NCBI GenBank assembly: GCA_035459965.1
Contig: DATHXC010000002.1
Location: 62,001 to 126,000, forward strand
From: DATHXC01 sp035459965
GTDB taxonomy: Bacteria > Pseudomonadota > Gammaproteobacteria > Burkholderiales > Methylophilaceae
DNA: 64,000 nt
Direction of reading: 5' to 3'
Shown piece after piece: positions 34,581 through 43,776 of the stretch (position 1 is its first letter; the number at the start of each line of letters is the position of its first letter). The notes beneath the pieces were generated by a model. The model had not been told where the DNA came from and made no database searches. It saw nothing but the letters and a program-made list of their open reading frames with translations. Both the position numbers and the translations under genes were made by a program.

Positions 34581-35429
34581 CTATTCGATACTTGCAGATA
34601 ACAGGCTGCTGTAACCACTTATATAGTCCGGGTATGCCAGCTTAAAACCGCTAGCCAGCAAGCGCTGATTACTCAGCCGTTTACCACCGCTAACTTGCGG
34701 TATATCGTTTCCGGCAGGCTCAACACCAAGCTTTGCCGCCATCCATTGCAATACTTTGTACTGTGAAACCGGCGTGCTATCGGTCACGATATAGCAATCC
34801 TCGACAGGTTTGCCGCTATTGACGCGTTCTATCATATAAGCAATTGCGTTTGCCGCATCATCCCTGTGGATGCGATTGGTCCAAATGTTATGCTGCGGCC
34901 ATTGTTGCGGAACCTTGGCCAGATTAATCATGCGATTGCGACCCGGCCCGTAAATGCCAGAAAGCCTCAATGCGGTTGCAGGGCAAGGCAGGTTCTTAAG
35001 TAGCGCTTCCGCCTCCAGCATGCGGATACCGCTGAAATCGACAGGAATCGGCTCTACAGTTTCATCCAGTAGTTCATCGCTTTGTTGACCGTATATGCCG
35101 GTACTCGATACGAAGAACACATGAAGCAGGGAAACTGAGTCAGCCAAAGCAGCCAGCACATTGCGCAAGCCATCCACGTAATGCACCCGATAGCTTTCAT
35201 CGGTATGCGCATCGGCGGCAACGCAGTAAATGAGGATATCAGGCTGTAGATGGTCAAGCGCTTGTAGTGTTTCCGGCTTGCTTACGTCTGCCTTAAAAGG
35301 TATGACACCTTGTGGCAATACAGAATCGCTGCGACGCAACCCGGTGATCTGATGTCCCGCACTCACAAGTCGCCCGGCGACTTCGCATCCGAGGTCGCCG
35401 CATCCGGCAAGAAGCACCGTTGCCGTCAT
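34581..35429 (-). CDS. NAD-dependent epimerase/dehydratase-like SDR, YeeZ-like
   Basis: 282 residues of the extended SDR fold. The cofactor motif LLAGCGDLGCEVAGRL (about 6-21) replaces the usual GxxGxxG with GCGDLG, and the active-site region SSTGIYGQQSD keeps the tyrosine. Proteins of this type (E. coli YeeZ) have no assigned reaction. Its start overlaps the stop of the upstream metalloprotease gene by four bases (ATGA), so it is co-translated with it. Confidence 0.82.
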   Translation of the reverse strand: MTATVLLAGCGDLGCEVAGRLVSAGHQITGLRRSDSVLPQGVIPFKADVSKPETLQALDHLQPDILIYCVAADAHTDESYRVHYVDGLRNVLAALADSVSLLHVFFVSSTGIYGQQSDELLDETVEPIPVDFSGIRMLEAEALLKNLPCPATALRLSGIYGPGRNRMINLAKVPQQWPQHNIWTNRIHRDDAANAIAYMIERVNSGKPVEDCYIVTDSTPVSQYKVLQWMAAKLGVEPAGNDIPQVSGGKRLSNQRLLASGFKLAYPDYISGYSSLLSASIE

Positions 35430-36277
35430 CGCGAGGCAAACGTGTCACATTGCTGCATGTCACCCTTGCCCAGGCCGCGCTTGAACCATTCCACGCGCTG
35501 GGCAGAGCTGCCATGGGTGAAACTTTCTGGCACGGCATAGCCTTGCGCCTGTGTCTGCAGCCTGTCATCGCCGATGGCCGAGGCGGCATTAAGCCCTGCT
35601 TCGATATCGCCGTCTTCCAGTATGGAGCGCGCCTGGTTAGCATGGAACGCCCACACGCCGGCAAAGCAATCAGCCTGCAGTTCCAGCTTTACGGAAAGCG
35701 CATTGGATTTGGCTTCCGACCGGCTGGATTGGCGTAACTGCTGTACCTTATCCGAAATGCCAAGCAGGTTCTGCACATGATGGCCGACCTCATGCGCAAT
35801 CACGTAAGCCTGAGCGAATTCACCGGGCGCATGAAACCTATCCTGTAAATCCTGGTAGAAGGCAAGGTCGATATAGACTTTGTGGTCAAGTGGGCAGTAA
35901 AAAGGTCCCATTGCAGACTCTCCAGTACCGCACGCTGTTGGCGTAGCGCCGGTGAACAAGACCAGCTTAGGCTCTTCATACTGCTGGCCCATCTGCTGGA
36001 ACAAGGTTTTCCAGGTATCTTCAGTGTCAGCCAATATCATGGAGACAAATTTGGCCTTACTGTCTTCTGCTGGATCCGTCGGCTGTTGCTGCTGGGATTG
36101 TTCTGTGGGTACGGTTCCAGCACCGTTGAGGATGACGGATGGATCGACACCGAAGTACATGGCCACCAAGGCGATAACAATAGTGCCTATGCCGATTTTC
36201 CCGGCACCTCCACTTACGGCGCCGAATCCCCGCCTGTCCTCTACATTGCTGCTTTCCCGCCCATTATCCAGCCTCAT
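35426..36277 (-). CDS. YpfJ-family putative neutral zinc metallopeptidase
   Basis: About 283 residues. One N-terminal transmembrane segment (IGIGTIVIALVAMYFG) lies behind a short basic cytoplasmic part (MRLDNGRESSNVEDRRG). A periplasmic domain follows with the zinc motif VIAHEVGHHVQNLLG. The family is widespread in bacteria; its peptidase activity is predicted from HExxH and is largely untested. The frame opens further upstream, but ATG 36277 is preceded by GAGGAGA and matches the usual N-terminus. Confidence 0.88.
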   Translation of the reverse strand: MRLDNGRESSNVEDRRGFGAVSGGAGKIGIGTIVIALVAMYFGVDPSVILNGAGTVPTEQSQQQQPTDPAEDSKAKFVSMILADTEDTWKTLFQQMGQQYEEPKLVLFTGATPTACGTGESAMGPFYCPLDHKVYIDLAFYQDLQDRFHAPGEFAQAYVIAHEVGHHVQNLLGISDKVQQLRQSSRSEAKSNALSVKLELQADCFAGVWAFHANQARSILEDGDIEAGLNAASAIGDDRLQTQAQGYAVPESFTHGSSAQRVEWFKRGLGKGDMQQCDTFASR

Positions 36278-36300
36278 GATTTTCTCCTCATCACTATTGA

Positions 36301-36888
36301 CTACCGCTCCGTAGCAAACGGCCGCCAACTACCCTGCAGGAATTTCTCTGCCCACATCAGGGCGACAATGGTCTTGCCATCGGTGATTTCACCACGTTGC
36401 ACCATGGCCAGGCACTCATCAAGACTTGCCTCAAACAGCTGCAGTGCTTCATCCTCATCGCGATTGTGCTCGCCTGCAATCAAACCACGTGCCAGATAAA
36501 TATGAATAACTTCGTTGGAATAGCCGATGCAAGGGTGCTGCAAAGCAAGATATACCCACTCGTTGGCGCTATAGCCGGTTTCTTCGAGTAACTCGCGTTG
36601 CCCAGTTATTAACGGGTCTTCGCCCTGGTCGATCTTGCCAGCCGGTAGTTCGATGAATACGCGGTTTAGCGGGTAACGAAACTGACGTTCCAGTACCAGG
36701 TTGCCGTTATCCAGCAAGGCAGCAATGACGACTGCGCCGGGGTGGATGACGTATTCGCGTTGGCTGGTGCCGCCATTAGGCAATCTAACCTGGTCGCGCC
36801 TTGCAGTGAGCATGCCGCCCTGTGCAATGATTTCGGAAGAGATGCGGGTTTCTATCAGGTCGTTATCGCTCAATATTCCACCCTGCAC
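36301..36888 (-). CDS. Nudix hydrolase, ADP-ribose pyrophosphatase type
   Basis: 195 residues. The Nudix box reads GKIDQGEDPLITGQRELLEETGY (about 80-102), matching GX5EX7REUXEEXGU with the metal-binding glutamates. FIELPAGKID just before it is typical of ADP-ribose / nucleotide-sugar diphosphatases. It probably hydrolyses ADP-ribose to AMP and ribose-5-phosphate. The start is uncertain: GTG 36888 is used here and TTG 36873 is the alternative; no ATG is well placed. Confidence 0.88.
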   Translation of the reverse strand: MQGGILSDNDLIETRISSEIIAQGGMLTARRDQVRLPNGGTSQREYVIHPGAVVIAALLDNGNLVLERQFRYPLNRVFIELPAGKIDQGEDPLITGQRELLEETGYSANEWVYLALQHPCIGYSNEVIHIYLARGLIAGEHNRDEDEALQLFEASLDECLAMVQRGEITDGKTIVALMWAEKFLQGSWRPFATER

Positions 36889-36905
36889 ATTTGACTAAAA
36901 AAGAT

Positions 36906-37199
36906 TTATGCCTGTTTCCAGAAGAATCGATACACAAAACCAGGAAATGCAAACACCAAAAACATGCAGGCAGTAATTGCATAGAACTCCCACTTCTGCG
37001 GAGCGATCTGTCCCATGGTGGCATTTTCTGCATAGAAGGCAATGCCGCCAATCACAAAATAAAGCACGACTAACTCAAGCAGGCACCAGGCTACAGATTT
37101 TGGTTTTTGTTTAACCGAGATGACAAAAAACAGGCGCTCAGAAAACCATGGTGAATTGGCAGCTAGCAGGAACAGCAATAACAGAATTACGTTGGTCAT
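36906..37199 (-). CDS. DUF2818 family membrane protein
   Basis: 97 residues with three predicted transmembrane segments (about 2-25, 40-57, 70-88). This family regularly follows nuoN in betaproteobacteria, and here it lies 22 bases beyond nuoN. Its function is not known; the position suggests a link to complex I assembly or simply a shared operon. Confidence 0.85.
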   Translation of the reverse strand: MTNVILLLLFLLAANSPWFSERLFFVISVKQKPKSVAWCLLELVVLYFVIGGIAFYAENATMGQIAPQKWEFYAITACMFLVFAFPGFVYRFFWKQA

Positions 37200-37221
37200 A
37201 AGTAGTTTTAGTGGTTGGCGT

Positions 37222-38670
37222 TTACTGGAGGCTACGGGTAATTGCGTAGGCGCAAATTTCCATCAAACCCTGTGGCATAAGGCCCAAGACCAACAAAGCT
37301 AGCGCATTCAGGCTGAGCATCACGTTCATTTCGAGATTGTTGGCGATAGGCGTGTGGTCTTGTGGTTCGTCAAAATACATCAGCTTGACGATGCGTAAAT
37401 AGTAGAAAGCGCCGACTGCTGCCATTAACACTGCAAACACCACCAGCCAGATAAAGCCGGCTTGCAAAGCAGCTTGCAACACGGTGAATTTTGCATAAAA
37501 CCCCAATGTCGGCGGCACGCCTGCCATCGAGAACATGGTGATCATCATCAGAAAAGCAAACCACGGGCTGCGCTGGTTGAGGCCTTTGAGGTCATCCAGA
37601 TTCTCCGCCTCGAAGCCCTTGCGTGACAACAACAAGATAATACCGAAACCAGCCAGTGTCATGATCACATAGGCTGAGATGTAGAACATGGAAGATGCAT
37701 AGCCATTAAGGCTGGCACTCAGGAAACCAAAAAGCAGGAAGCCCACATGCGAGATGGTGGAATAAGCCAGCATACGCTTGAGGTTGGCCTGGGCGATAGC
37801 CGTGATATTACCGATGGTGATGGAGAGCACCGCCATGATAATCAGCATGCCTTGCCAGTCGATGGCCAACACATACAGCCCTTGTATCAACAGGCGCATC
37901 ATGAAGGCGAAGGCAGCCAGCTTGGTGACCGAGGCGATGAATAAGGTCACTGCGGTAGGTGAGCCTTCATATACATCCGGCACCCACATCTGGAAAGGCA
38001 CTGCGCCAAGCTTAAATGCCAGGCCAGCCACGATAAATACCAGGCCAAGTACCAATACCGGCTTATCCTGTACGCCTGTCAACAGCGCAGCAGATACTTC
38101 AGAAATATTAAGGCTGCCTGTTGCGCCATACAGCATGGACATGCCATACAGCAACATGCCGGAAGCCAGCGCACCCAGCACAAAGTACTTCATGGCGGCC
38201 TCTGTGGCCCGTGCATTATCCCGGTCCAACGCTACGAGGGCATACAGGCACAAAGACAACAGCTCCAGGCCCATGTACAGCGTAAGGAAGTGCTGCCCTG
38301 AAACCATGATCATCATGCCCAGAATGGCAAACAGCACCAGTGCATAGAACTCGCCACGGAACATGCCGCGCAAAGTAATATAACTGCGTGTATATACCAG
38401 CATAATGAATGCGCTGATATAAATCATTATTTTCAGCACATCAGCCAGTGCATCATCCACGAACATGCTGCTGAAGGCATAACCCACACTCGGCGTGTGC
38501 GTAGAGGCGGTAATGAATAGTGCGCCAACCAGCGTAAGCTGGGCCAGGATGTAAATGATGATGCGATTGCCAGGCTTGAGGAATAGATCCAGCAGCAGAA
38601 TGAACATGGCCATGCATAGCACGAATATCTCGGGCATTGCACTGAACAAATCGGTTTGGATACCATTCAT
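37222..38670 (-). CDS. nuoN: NADH-quinone oxidoreductase subunit N
   Basis: 482 residues with about 14 transmembrane helices. It is one of three antiporter-like proton-pumping subunits in the membrane arm of complex I. Conserved features include the family core KLGAVPFQMWVPDVYEGSPTAVTLFIASVTKLAAF, with the functional lysines and histidine-like positions in helices 7-8 and 12. It is last of the nuo genes; a 39-codon ORF separates it from nuoM. Confidence 0.96.
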   Translation of the reverse strand: MNGIQTDLFSAMPEIFVLCMAMFILLLDLFLKPGNRIIIYILAQLTLVGALFITASTHTPSVGYAFSSMFVDDALADVLKIMIYISAFIMLVYTRSYITLRGMFRGEFYALVLFAILGMMIMVSGQHFLTLYMGLELLSLCLYALVALDRDNARATEAAMKYFVLGALASGMLLYGMSMLYGATGSLNISEVSAALLTGVQDKPVLVLGLVFIVAGLAFKLGAVPFQMWVPDVYEGSPTAVTLFIASVTKLAAFAFMMRLLIQGLYVLAIDWQGMLIIMAVLSITIGNITAIAQANLKRMLAYSTISHVGFLLFGFLSASLNGYASSMFYISAYVIMTLAGFGIILLLSRKGFEAENLDDLKGLNQRSPWFAFLMMITMFSMAGVPPTLGFYAKFTVLQAALQAGFIWLVVFAVLMAAVGAFYYLRIVKLMYFDEPQDHTPIANNLEMNVMLSLNALALLVLGLMPQGLMEICAYAITRSLQ

Positions 38671-38674
38671 GTTT

Positions 38675-38794
38675 CTAGTTTTCCAGTTTTATTTTGTACG
38701 CTTGCTTGTACGCACCAGCTTTTAATAGCGAGGCTTCTAATGTCCTGGTGACTGCTAATGTCTTGGCAACTTTGGATGACATTCCGGATTTCAT
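38675..38794 (-). CDS. unannotated small ORF between nuoM and nuoN (39 aa)
   Basis: After the nuoM stop (38797-38799) the sequence continues AT-ATG, and this ATG (38794) opens 39 codons ending at TAG 38675-38677, four bases before the nuoN ATG. The product begins MKSGMSSKVAKTLAVTRTL and ends YKQAYKIKLEN. It is basic (about ten lysine/arginine, three acidic residues), has no membrane segment and includes repeated T-L-E/A-like helix-forming residues. Spacing on both sides is exactly what an operonic gene would show, whereas the other late nuo genes abut with little spacer. I recognise no family. It could instead be a chance frame in a 126-base spacer. Confidence 0.42.
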   Translation of the reverse strand: MKSGMSSKVAKTLAVTRTLEASLLKAGAYKQAYKIKLEN

Positions 38795-38796
38795 AT

Positions 38797-40284
38797 TTAC
38801 AGCCCTGCCGGCAATTTGCTTTGCGCCATATGCGAGAGCAGGTTAGCCACTGTCGCGTGCGTCACTTCAGTAATCGGGGCTGGATATAAACCAAAGCCAA
38901 GCACCATGAGGGCAAGTATGCTGAGTATCAGGAACTCACGCTTATTGATGTCTACGAGTTCGGCTACATGCTTGTTACCAACATCCCCATAGAAAACCCG
39001 CTTTACCATCCACAAGGTATAAGCTGCACCGAAAATCAGTGTGGTAGATGCCAGGAAGGCATACCAGAAGTTAGCCTGCAGAGCGCCAAGTATGACCATG
39101 AACTCCCCCACGAAACCTGAAGTGCCGGGCAAGCCTGCGTTGGCCATGGCAAATAACACAGCAAATGCAGCGAACTTGGGCATGGTGTTCACCACCCCGC
39201 CGTAATCGGCAATTTGACGTGAGTGCATACGGTCATACAGTACGCCTACACTGAGGAACATGGCACCAGAAATGAAACCGTGCGAAATCATCTGCACGAT
39301 AGCGCCATCCATACCCAGCGGATTGAAGATAAAAAAGCCCAGGGTAACAAAACCCATATGCGAGATGGAAGAGTAGGCAATCAACTTTTTCATATCCTGT
39401 TGCACCAGCGCCACCAAAGCGATATACACCACAGCAATCAGGGACAGGGTAATCATGAAACCGGCCAGGTAATTGGCTGCATCTGGCGCAATCGGCATGG
39501 CGAAACGCAGGAAGCTATAACCGCCCAGTTTCAACATCACGGCAGCCAGCACCACAGAACCGCCGGTCGGTGCTTCTACGTGGGCATCCGGCAACCATGT
39601 ATGCAATGGCCACATTGGGATCTTGACGGCAAAGGCCATGAAAAATGCCATGAACAGGAATATCTGCACATTCATCGGCAATGGCATGGTGTAGTAATCG
39701 ACCAGTTCAAAGCTATTGCTCTGGTGATACAGGTAGATAAACGCTACCAGCATCAATAATGAACCCAGCAAGGTGTACAGGAAAAACTTGATGGTGGCAT
39801 ACACCCGGTTAGGGCCTCCCCAGATGCCAATTACCAGGAACATGGGGATGAGCATCGCTTCCCAGAATACGTAATACAGTATCGCGTCCAGTGCACTGAA
39901 TACACCTATCATCAGGCCAGACATGATGAGGAACGAAGCCATGTATTGCGCGACGCGTTTCTCGATCACCTCCCAGCCCGCGATGACCACAATCACTGTA
40001 GTAAAGCTGGTGAGCAGAATCAGTGGCACCGAAATGCCATCGACTCCCAGGTGATAGTTAATATTAAATGCCGGGATCCAGCGGAAGCCTTCCTGGAACT
40101 GGAAGCCGCCATCAGCAAAATCAAAACCAGTGTAAAGCGGAATGGTCACGGCAAAAGCGACCAGACTGCCAGCCAGCGCCAGCCAGCGTGCGATTCCGGC
40201 GTTTTTGTCATCGCCCGTGCAGAGTACGATAATGCCCGCCAGAATCGGCACCCAGATAGCAAGGCTTAAAATATGCATATCCAC
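38797..40284 (-). CDS. nuoM: NADH-quinone oxidoreductase subunit M
   Basis: 495 residues, about 14 transmembrane helices, antiporter-like proton channel of complex I. Typical segments are INYHLGVDGISVPLILLT, the conserved glutamate helix around AVKIPMWPLHTWLPDAHVEAPT, and KLGGYSFLRFAMPI. The frame begins with GTG 40284; an ATG two codons later (40278) is an alternative start. It lies three bases after nuoL. Confidence 0.96.
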   Translation of the reverse strand: MDMHILSLAIWVPILAGIIVLCTGDDKNAGIARWLALAGSLVAFAVTIPLYTGFDFADGGFQFQEGFRWIPAFNINYHLGVDGISVPLILLTSFTTVIVVIAGWEVIEKRVAQYMASFLIMSGLMIGVFSALDAILYYVFWEAMLIPMFLVIGIWGGPNRVYATIKFFLYTLLGSLLMLVAFIYLYHQSNSFELVDYYTMPLPMNVQIFLFMAFFMAFAVKIPMWPLHTWLPDAHVEAPTGGSVVLAAVMLKLGGYSFLRFAMPIAPDAANYLAGFMITLSLIAVVYIALVALVQQDMKKLIAYSSISHMGFVTLGFFIFNPLGMDGAIVQMISHGFISGAMFLSVGVLYDRMHSRQIADYGGVVNTMPKFAAFAVLFAMANAGLPGTSGFVGEFMVILGALQANFWYAFLASTTLIFGAAYTLWMVKRVFYGDVGNKHVAELVDINKREFLILSILALMVLGFGLYPAPITEVTHATVANLLSHMAQSKLPAGL

Positions 40285-40287
40285 CGA

Positions 40288-42309
40288 TTAAACTTTCATG
40301 AATAACGTTAGTAGCAGGAACACGCCAATAATCATGGCAAAGGCATAGTGGTAAATAAGGCCGGATTGCAAATGGCGTATTACACCGGCAATTCGGCCAA
40401 TCAGCCTGGCCGTGCCATTCACCAGCGTGCCATCAATGATTTTGATATCACCAATTCGCCACAACTTGTCACCGATATAACGTGAGCCGCCGGCAAACAC
40501 CTTTTCGTTGAAAGCATCAAAGCCGTATTTGTTCTCGAGAATAGTATAAATCAGGCTGAATTTTTGTTTGATCGCCTCAGGAATATCGGGGCGTTTCATA
40601 TAGAAGAACCAGGACAAAGCCACCCCTGAAGCTGCCAGCAGGAAAGGCAATGTGGTCAAGCCATGTATCGCCATGGCAAACGCGCCGTGGAAGTGATGTG
40701 CAAGCTCATGCATGACAGGGTGCGCTTCTGGATTGACGTAAATCACGCCAGCAAAATAATCTCCATATAGCATCGGCTCGATTGCGAAGTAACCAATGAG
40801 CAAGGATGGAATCGCCAGGGCAATCAACGGCAGTGTGACAACCCACGATGACTCATGCGGCTTATCGTGCGGGCCCAGGCCATGATGGTGACCATGGTCG
40901 TCGTCATGGTGTGCGTGGTCATCATGATGGTCAGGCTTCTCCATCCAGCGCTCTTTGCCATGGAACACCAGGAAATACATGCGGAAAGAGTAAAACGCCG
41001 TGACAAATACGCCTGCCAGCACTGCAAAGTAGGCAAAGCCGCTACCCGGGATATGCGACATCTCGGCAGCTTCGATAATCGAATCCTTGGAGTAAAAACC
41101 TGAGAGGAATGGCGTACCGATGAGCGCCAATGATCCAACCAGCGATGTAATCCAGGTAATAGGCATATATTTGCGCAAGCCACCCATATTGCGGATGTCC
41201 TGATCGTGATGCATGCCCATGATGACCGAGCCGGCACCCAGGAATAGCAAGGCCTTGAAGAACGCGTGGGTCATCAGGTGGAAAATAGCAACTGAATAGG
41301 CTGACGCTCCCAGCGCTACCGTCATATAACCCAGCTGTGACAATGTTGAGTAAGCCACCACGCGTTTGATGTCGTTCTGGATAATGCCGAGAAAGCCCAT
41401 AAACAGCGCGGTGATTGCACCTATGACCATCACGGTAGAAAGAGCTGTAGTCGAAAGCTCAAACAAGGGCGACATACGAGCCACCATAAAGATACCGGCC
41501 GTCACCATCGTAGCAGCATGGATCAAGGCGGAGATTGGAGTCGGGCCTTCCATCGAATCCGGCAGCCAGACGTGTAATGGTACTTGTGCAGATTTGCCCA
41601 TAGCGCCAATGAACAGCAAGATGCAGATGACGGTCATCAGCGACCAGTGTGTACCCGGAATCAAACTTACCGTGCTGTCGGCAAACTGGGGGGCAATTGA
41701 GAACACAGCCGCATAATCCAGGCTGCCAAGGTAAAACAGCACCATGCCGATGCCTAGCAGAAAGCCAAAGTCACCGACACGATTGACCAGAAACGCCTTG
41801 AGGTTGGCATAAACCGCTGTTGGGCGGGTATACCAGAAGCCGATCAGCAGGTAAGAGACCAAACCCACAGCCTCCCAGCCAAAGAACAATTGCATGAAGT
41901 TGTTTGCCATCACCAGCATCAGCATGGCAAAGGTAAACAATGAGATATAGCTGAAGAAACGGCTGTAGCCGGGATCTTCCTTCATATAGCCTATGGTATA
42001 GATATGCACCATCAGCGAGACGAAAGTCACCACCACCATCATCACCGCAGTGAGTCTATCAACCAGAAAACCTACTTCAAAGCTGACCCCGCCACTCACC
42101 AGCCAGGTATACACCGTACCGTTAAATACATGCCCGGCCAGCGCATCGTTGAACACATAGGCCGAGAGTACGAAAGCCCCGCCAACGCCCAGAATCGTCA
42201 GTATATGAGCTGCCGATCGAGGCAGTAAGCTGCCAAACAGGCCGACCACGATCGCTGCAAATAATGGCAGCAGTGGGATGAGCAGGTAGATTTTTTGCAT
42301 CTCGGTCAT
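40288..42309 (-). CDS. nuoL: NADH-quinone oxidoreductase subunit L
   Basis: 673 residues, about 16 transmembrane helices plus the long lateral helix that lies along the membrane arm. Core motifs: GWEAVGLVSYLLIGFWY, KSAQVPLHVWLPDSMEGPTPISALIHAATMVTAG. A histidine/aspartate-rich stretch (about residues 455-485, many HD and HH pairs) lies in a loop before the C-terminal helices. It is longer than in E. coli NuoL and might bind metal; this is not a known functional part of the subunit. Confidence 0.96.
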   Translation of the reverse strand: MTEMQKIYLLIPLLPLFAAIVVGLFGSLLPRSAAHILTILGVGGAFVLSAYVFNDALAGHVFNGTVYTWLVSGGVSFEVGFLVDRLTAVMMVVVTFVSLMVHIYTIGYMKEDPGYSRFFSYISLFTFAMLMLVMANNFMQLFFGWEAVGLVSYLLIGFWYTRPTAVYANLKAFLVNRVGDFGFLLGIGMVLFYLGSLDYAAVFSIAPQFADSTVSLIPGTHWSLMTVICILLFIGAMGKSAQVPLHVWLPDSMEGPTPISALIHAATMVTAGIFMVARMSPLFELSTTALSTVMVIGAITALFMGFLGIIQNDIKRVVAYSTLSQLGYMTVALGASAYSVAIFHLMTHAFFKALLFLGAGSVIMGMHHDQDIRNMGGLRKYMPITWITSLVGSLALIGTPFLSGFYSKDSIIEAAEMSHIPGSGFAYFAVLAGVFVTAFYSFRMYFLVFHGKERWMEKPDHHDDHAHHDDDHGHHHGLGPHDKPHESSWVVTLPLIALAIPSLLIGYFAIEPMLYGDYFAGVIYVNPEAHPVMHELAHHFHGAFAMAIHGLTTLPFLLAASGVALSWFFYMKRPDIPEAIKQKFSLIYTILENKYGFDAFNEKVFAGGSRYIGDKLWRIGDIKIIDGTLVNGTARLIGRIAGVIRHLQSGLIYHYAFAMIIGVFLLLTLFMKV

Positions 42310-42323
42310 ATTTTTATTCTTAC

Positions 42324-42629
42324 CTAGCCTTTTAAGCTATTCAGATCATCTACATTGATAGTTTTGAGATTGCGGAACAGGACCACCAATATCGCCAGTC
42401 CAATAGCCGACTCGGCCGCAGCTACCGTCAGGATAAAGAACACGAATATCTGCCCTGCAATGTCATTAAGATAGTGCGAGAAAGCGATGAAATTAAGATT
42501 CACCGCCAACAACATCAACTCAATGGCCATCAGCAATACAATCACGTTCTTTCGGTTGAGGAATATACCTACTACGCTGATAGCAAATAGCAGCGAACCC
42601 AGAATAAGGTAATGTGACAAACTGACCAT
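42324..42629 (-). CDS. nuoK: NADH-quinone oxidoreductase subunit K
   Basis: 101 residues, three transmembrane helices. The conserved glutamates are in LLMAIELMLLAVNLN and TVAAAESAIGLAI; both belong to the proton path linking the quinone site to the antiporter subunits. Its ATG overlaps the nuoJ stop (TGATG). Confidence 0.97.
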   Translation of the reverse strand: MVSLSHYLILGSLLFAISVVGIFLNRKNVIVLLMAIELMLLAVNLNFIAFSHYLNDIAGQIFVFFILTVAAAESAIGLAILVVLFRNLKTINVDDLNSLKG

Positions 42630-43264
42630 CAGGGCTTTTCCTTTCCATCAGCAGCCTCTGGCAACTCGACCTCGGCACTCATACTCACCATACGGATGCG
42701 GTCAGCGCGTTTAACCTTGACCTGGTCGGCTGGATTCATTGATTTTGAATCCTTGCGGTCACGCAAGGTTAAAGCAATGGCTGCCACAATCGCCACCAGC
42801 AAAATGACCGAAGCCAATTCGAACGGTAACAAATAATCGGTATATATCTGGCGCCCCAATTCCGCGGTATTGCTGTAGCCCTGCAGGTGCTTGATAGGCT
42901 CGCTTATGCGGCCTTCACCAAAATGCTTGCTGCCCAATATCATGACCATTTCAATCGCCATCAGCACGCCTACTGGCAAGGCTATCGGCAGCGCCTCCCA
43001 GAAGCCTTCACGCAGCTTATCCAGGTTGATGTCCAGCATCATCACGACAAACAGGAACAGCACCATCACTGCGCCTACATAGACCAGCACCAGCGCAATC
43101 GCCAGGAACTCCGCTTCCAGCAACAACCAGATGCCTGCCGCGGTAAAAAAGGCCAGCACCAGGAATAAGGCAGCATGCACGGGGTTACGTGCAGTGATCA
43201 CACGCAGGCCTGCAAATAGCAGGATGGCTGCGAGTACATAGAAAATATAGTCTTGAAATATCAT
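42629..43264 (-). CDS. nuoJ: NADH-quinone oxidoreductase subunit J
   Basis: 211 residues, five transmembrane helices. The conserved tyrosine/glycine pi-bulge region of helix 3 is in AIALVLVYVGAVMVLFLFVVMMLDI. The C-terminal 45 residues form a charged cytoplasmic tail (DRKDSKSMNPADQVKVKRADRIR). Nine bases separate it from nuoI. Confidence 0.97.
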   Translation of the reverse strand: MIFQDYIFYVLAAILLFAGLRVITARNPVHAALFLVLAFFTAAGIWLLLEAEFLAIALVLVYVGAVMVLFLFVVMMLDINLDKLREGFWEALPIALPVGVLMAIEMVMILGSKHFGEGRISEPIKHLQGYSNTAELGRQIYTDYLLPFELASVILLVAIVAAIALTLRDRKDSKSMNPADQVKVKRADRIRMVSMSAEVELPEAADGKEKP

Positions 43265-43273
43265 TTTATTTTT

Positions 43274-43765
43274 TTATCTGAATTGCGCATCTTCAGTGCG
43301 GTCAGCCGCAATCTGTGCTTCGTATTTATCACCGACAGCCAGCAGCATCTGCTTGGTATAGAGCAAATCACCACGCTTCTCACCGTGGTAATCAAAAATT
43401 CTGGTTTCCACGATGGAGTCTACCGGGCAGGATTCTTCACACATGCCGCAGAATATGCATTTGGTGAGGTCGATATCGTAGCGCGTGGTGCGACGGGTAT
43501 TGTCTTCACGTTGCTCAGATTCAATAGTGATTGCCATCGCCGGGCATACTGCCTCACATAGCTTACAAGCAATACAGCGCTCTTCACCGTTCGGGTAACG
43601 GCGCAATGCATGCAGGCCACGGAAACGCGGAGAAATCGGGGTACGCTCTTCGGGGAACTGAATGGTAATCTTACGCGCAAAGAAATAACGCCCGGTCAAC
43701 GCCATGCCCTTGAGCAGCTCTACCAGCATCAAGCTTGAAAGTATCTCTTTAATTTTGCTTATCAT
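43274..43765 (-). CDS. nuoI: NADH-quinone oxidoreductase subunit I
   Basis: 163 residues carrying two [4Fe-4S] clusters (N6a, N6b) through CIACKLCEAVCP and CIFCGMCEESCP. It passes electrons to NuoB. The open frame extends 23 codons further into nuoH, but ATG 43765 (MISKIKEILSS) gives the normal N-terminus. Confidence 0.97.
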   Translation of the reverse strand: MISKIKEILSSLMLVELLKGMALTGRYFFARKITIQFPEERTPISPRFRGLHALRRYPNGEERCIACKLCEAVCPAMAITIESEQREDNTRRTTRYDIDLTKCIFCGMCEESCPVDSIVETRIFDYHGEKRGDLLYTKQMLLAVGDKYEAQIAADRTEDAQFR

Positions 43766-43776
43766 AATTTTTGCGC

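Noticed and set aside
35882..36499. Plus-strand open frame of 205 codons
   Set aside because: Runs across the 5' ends of the ypfJ-like and Nudix genes in antisense; no motif.
39223..39759. Plus-strand open frame of 178 codons inside nuoM
   Set aside because: Antisense to conserved transmembrane helices of nuoM; rich in His and Gln as typical of mirrored membrane-protein codons.
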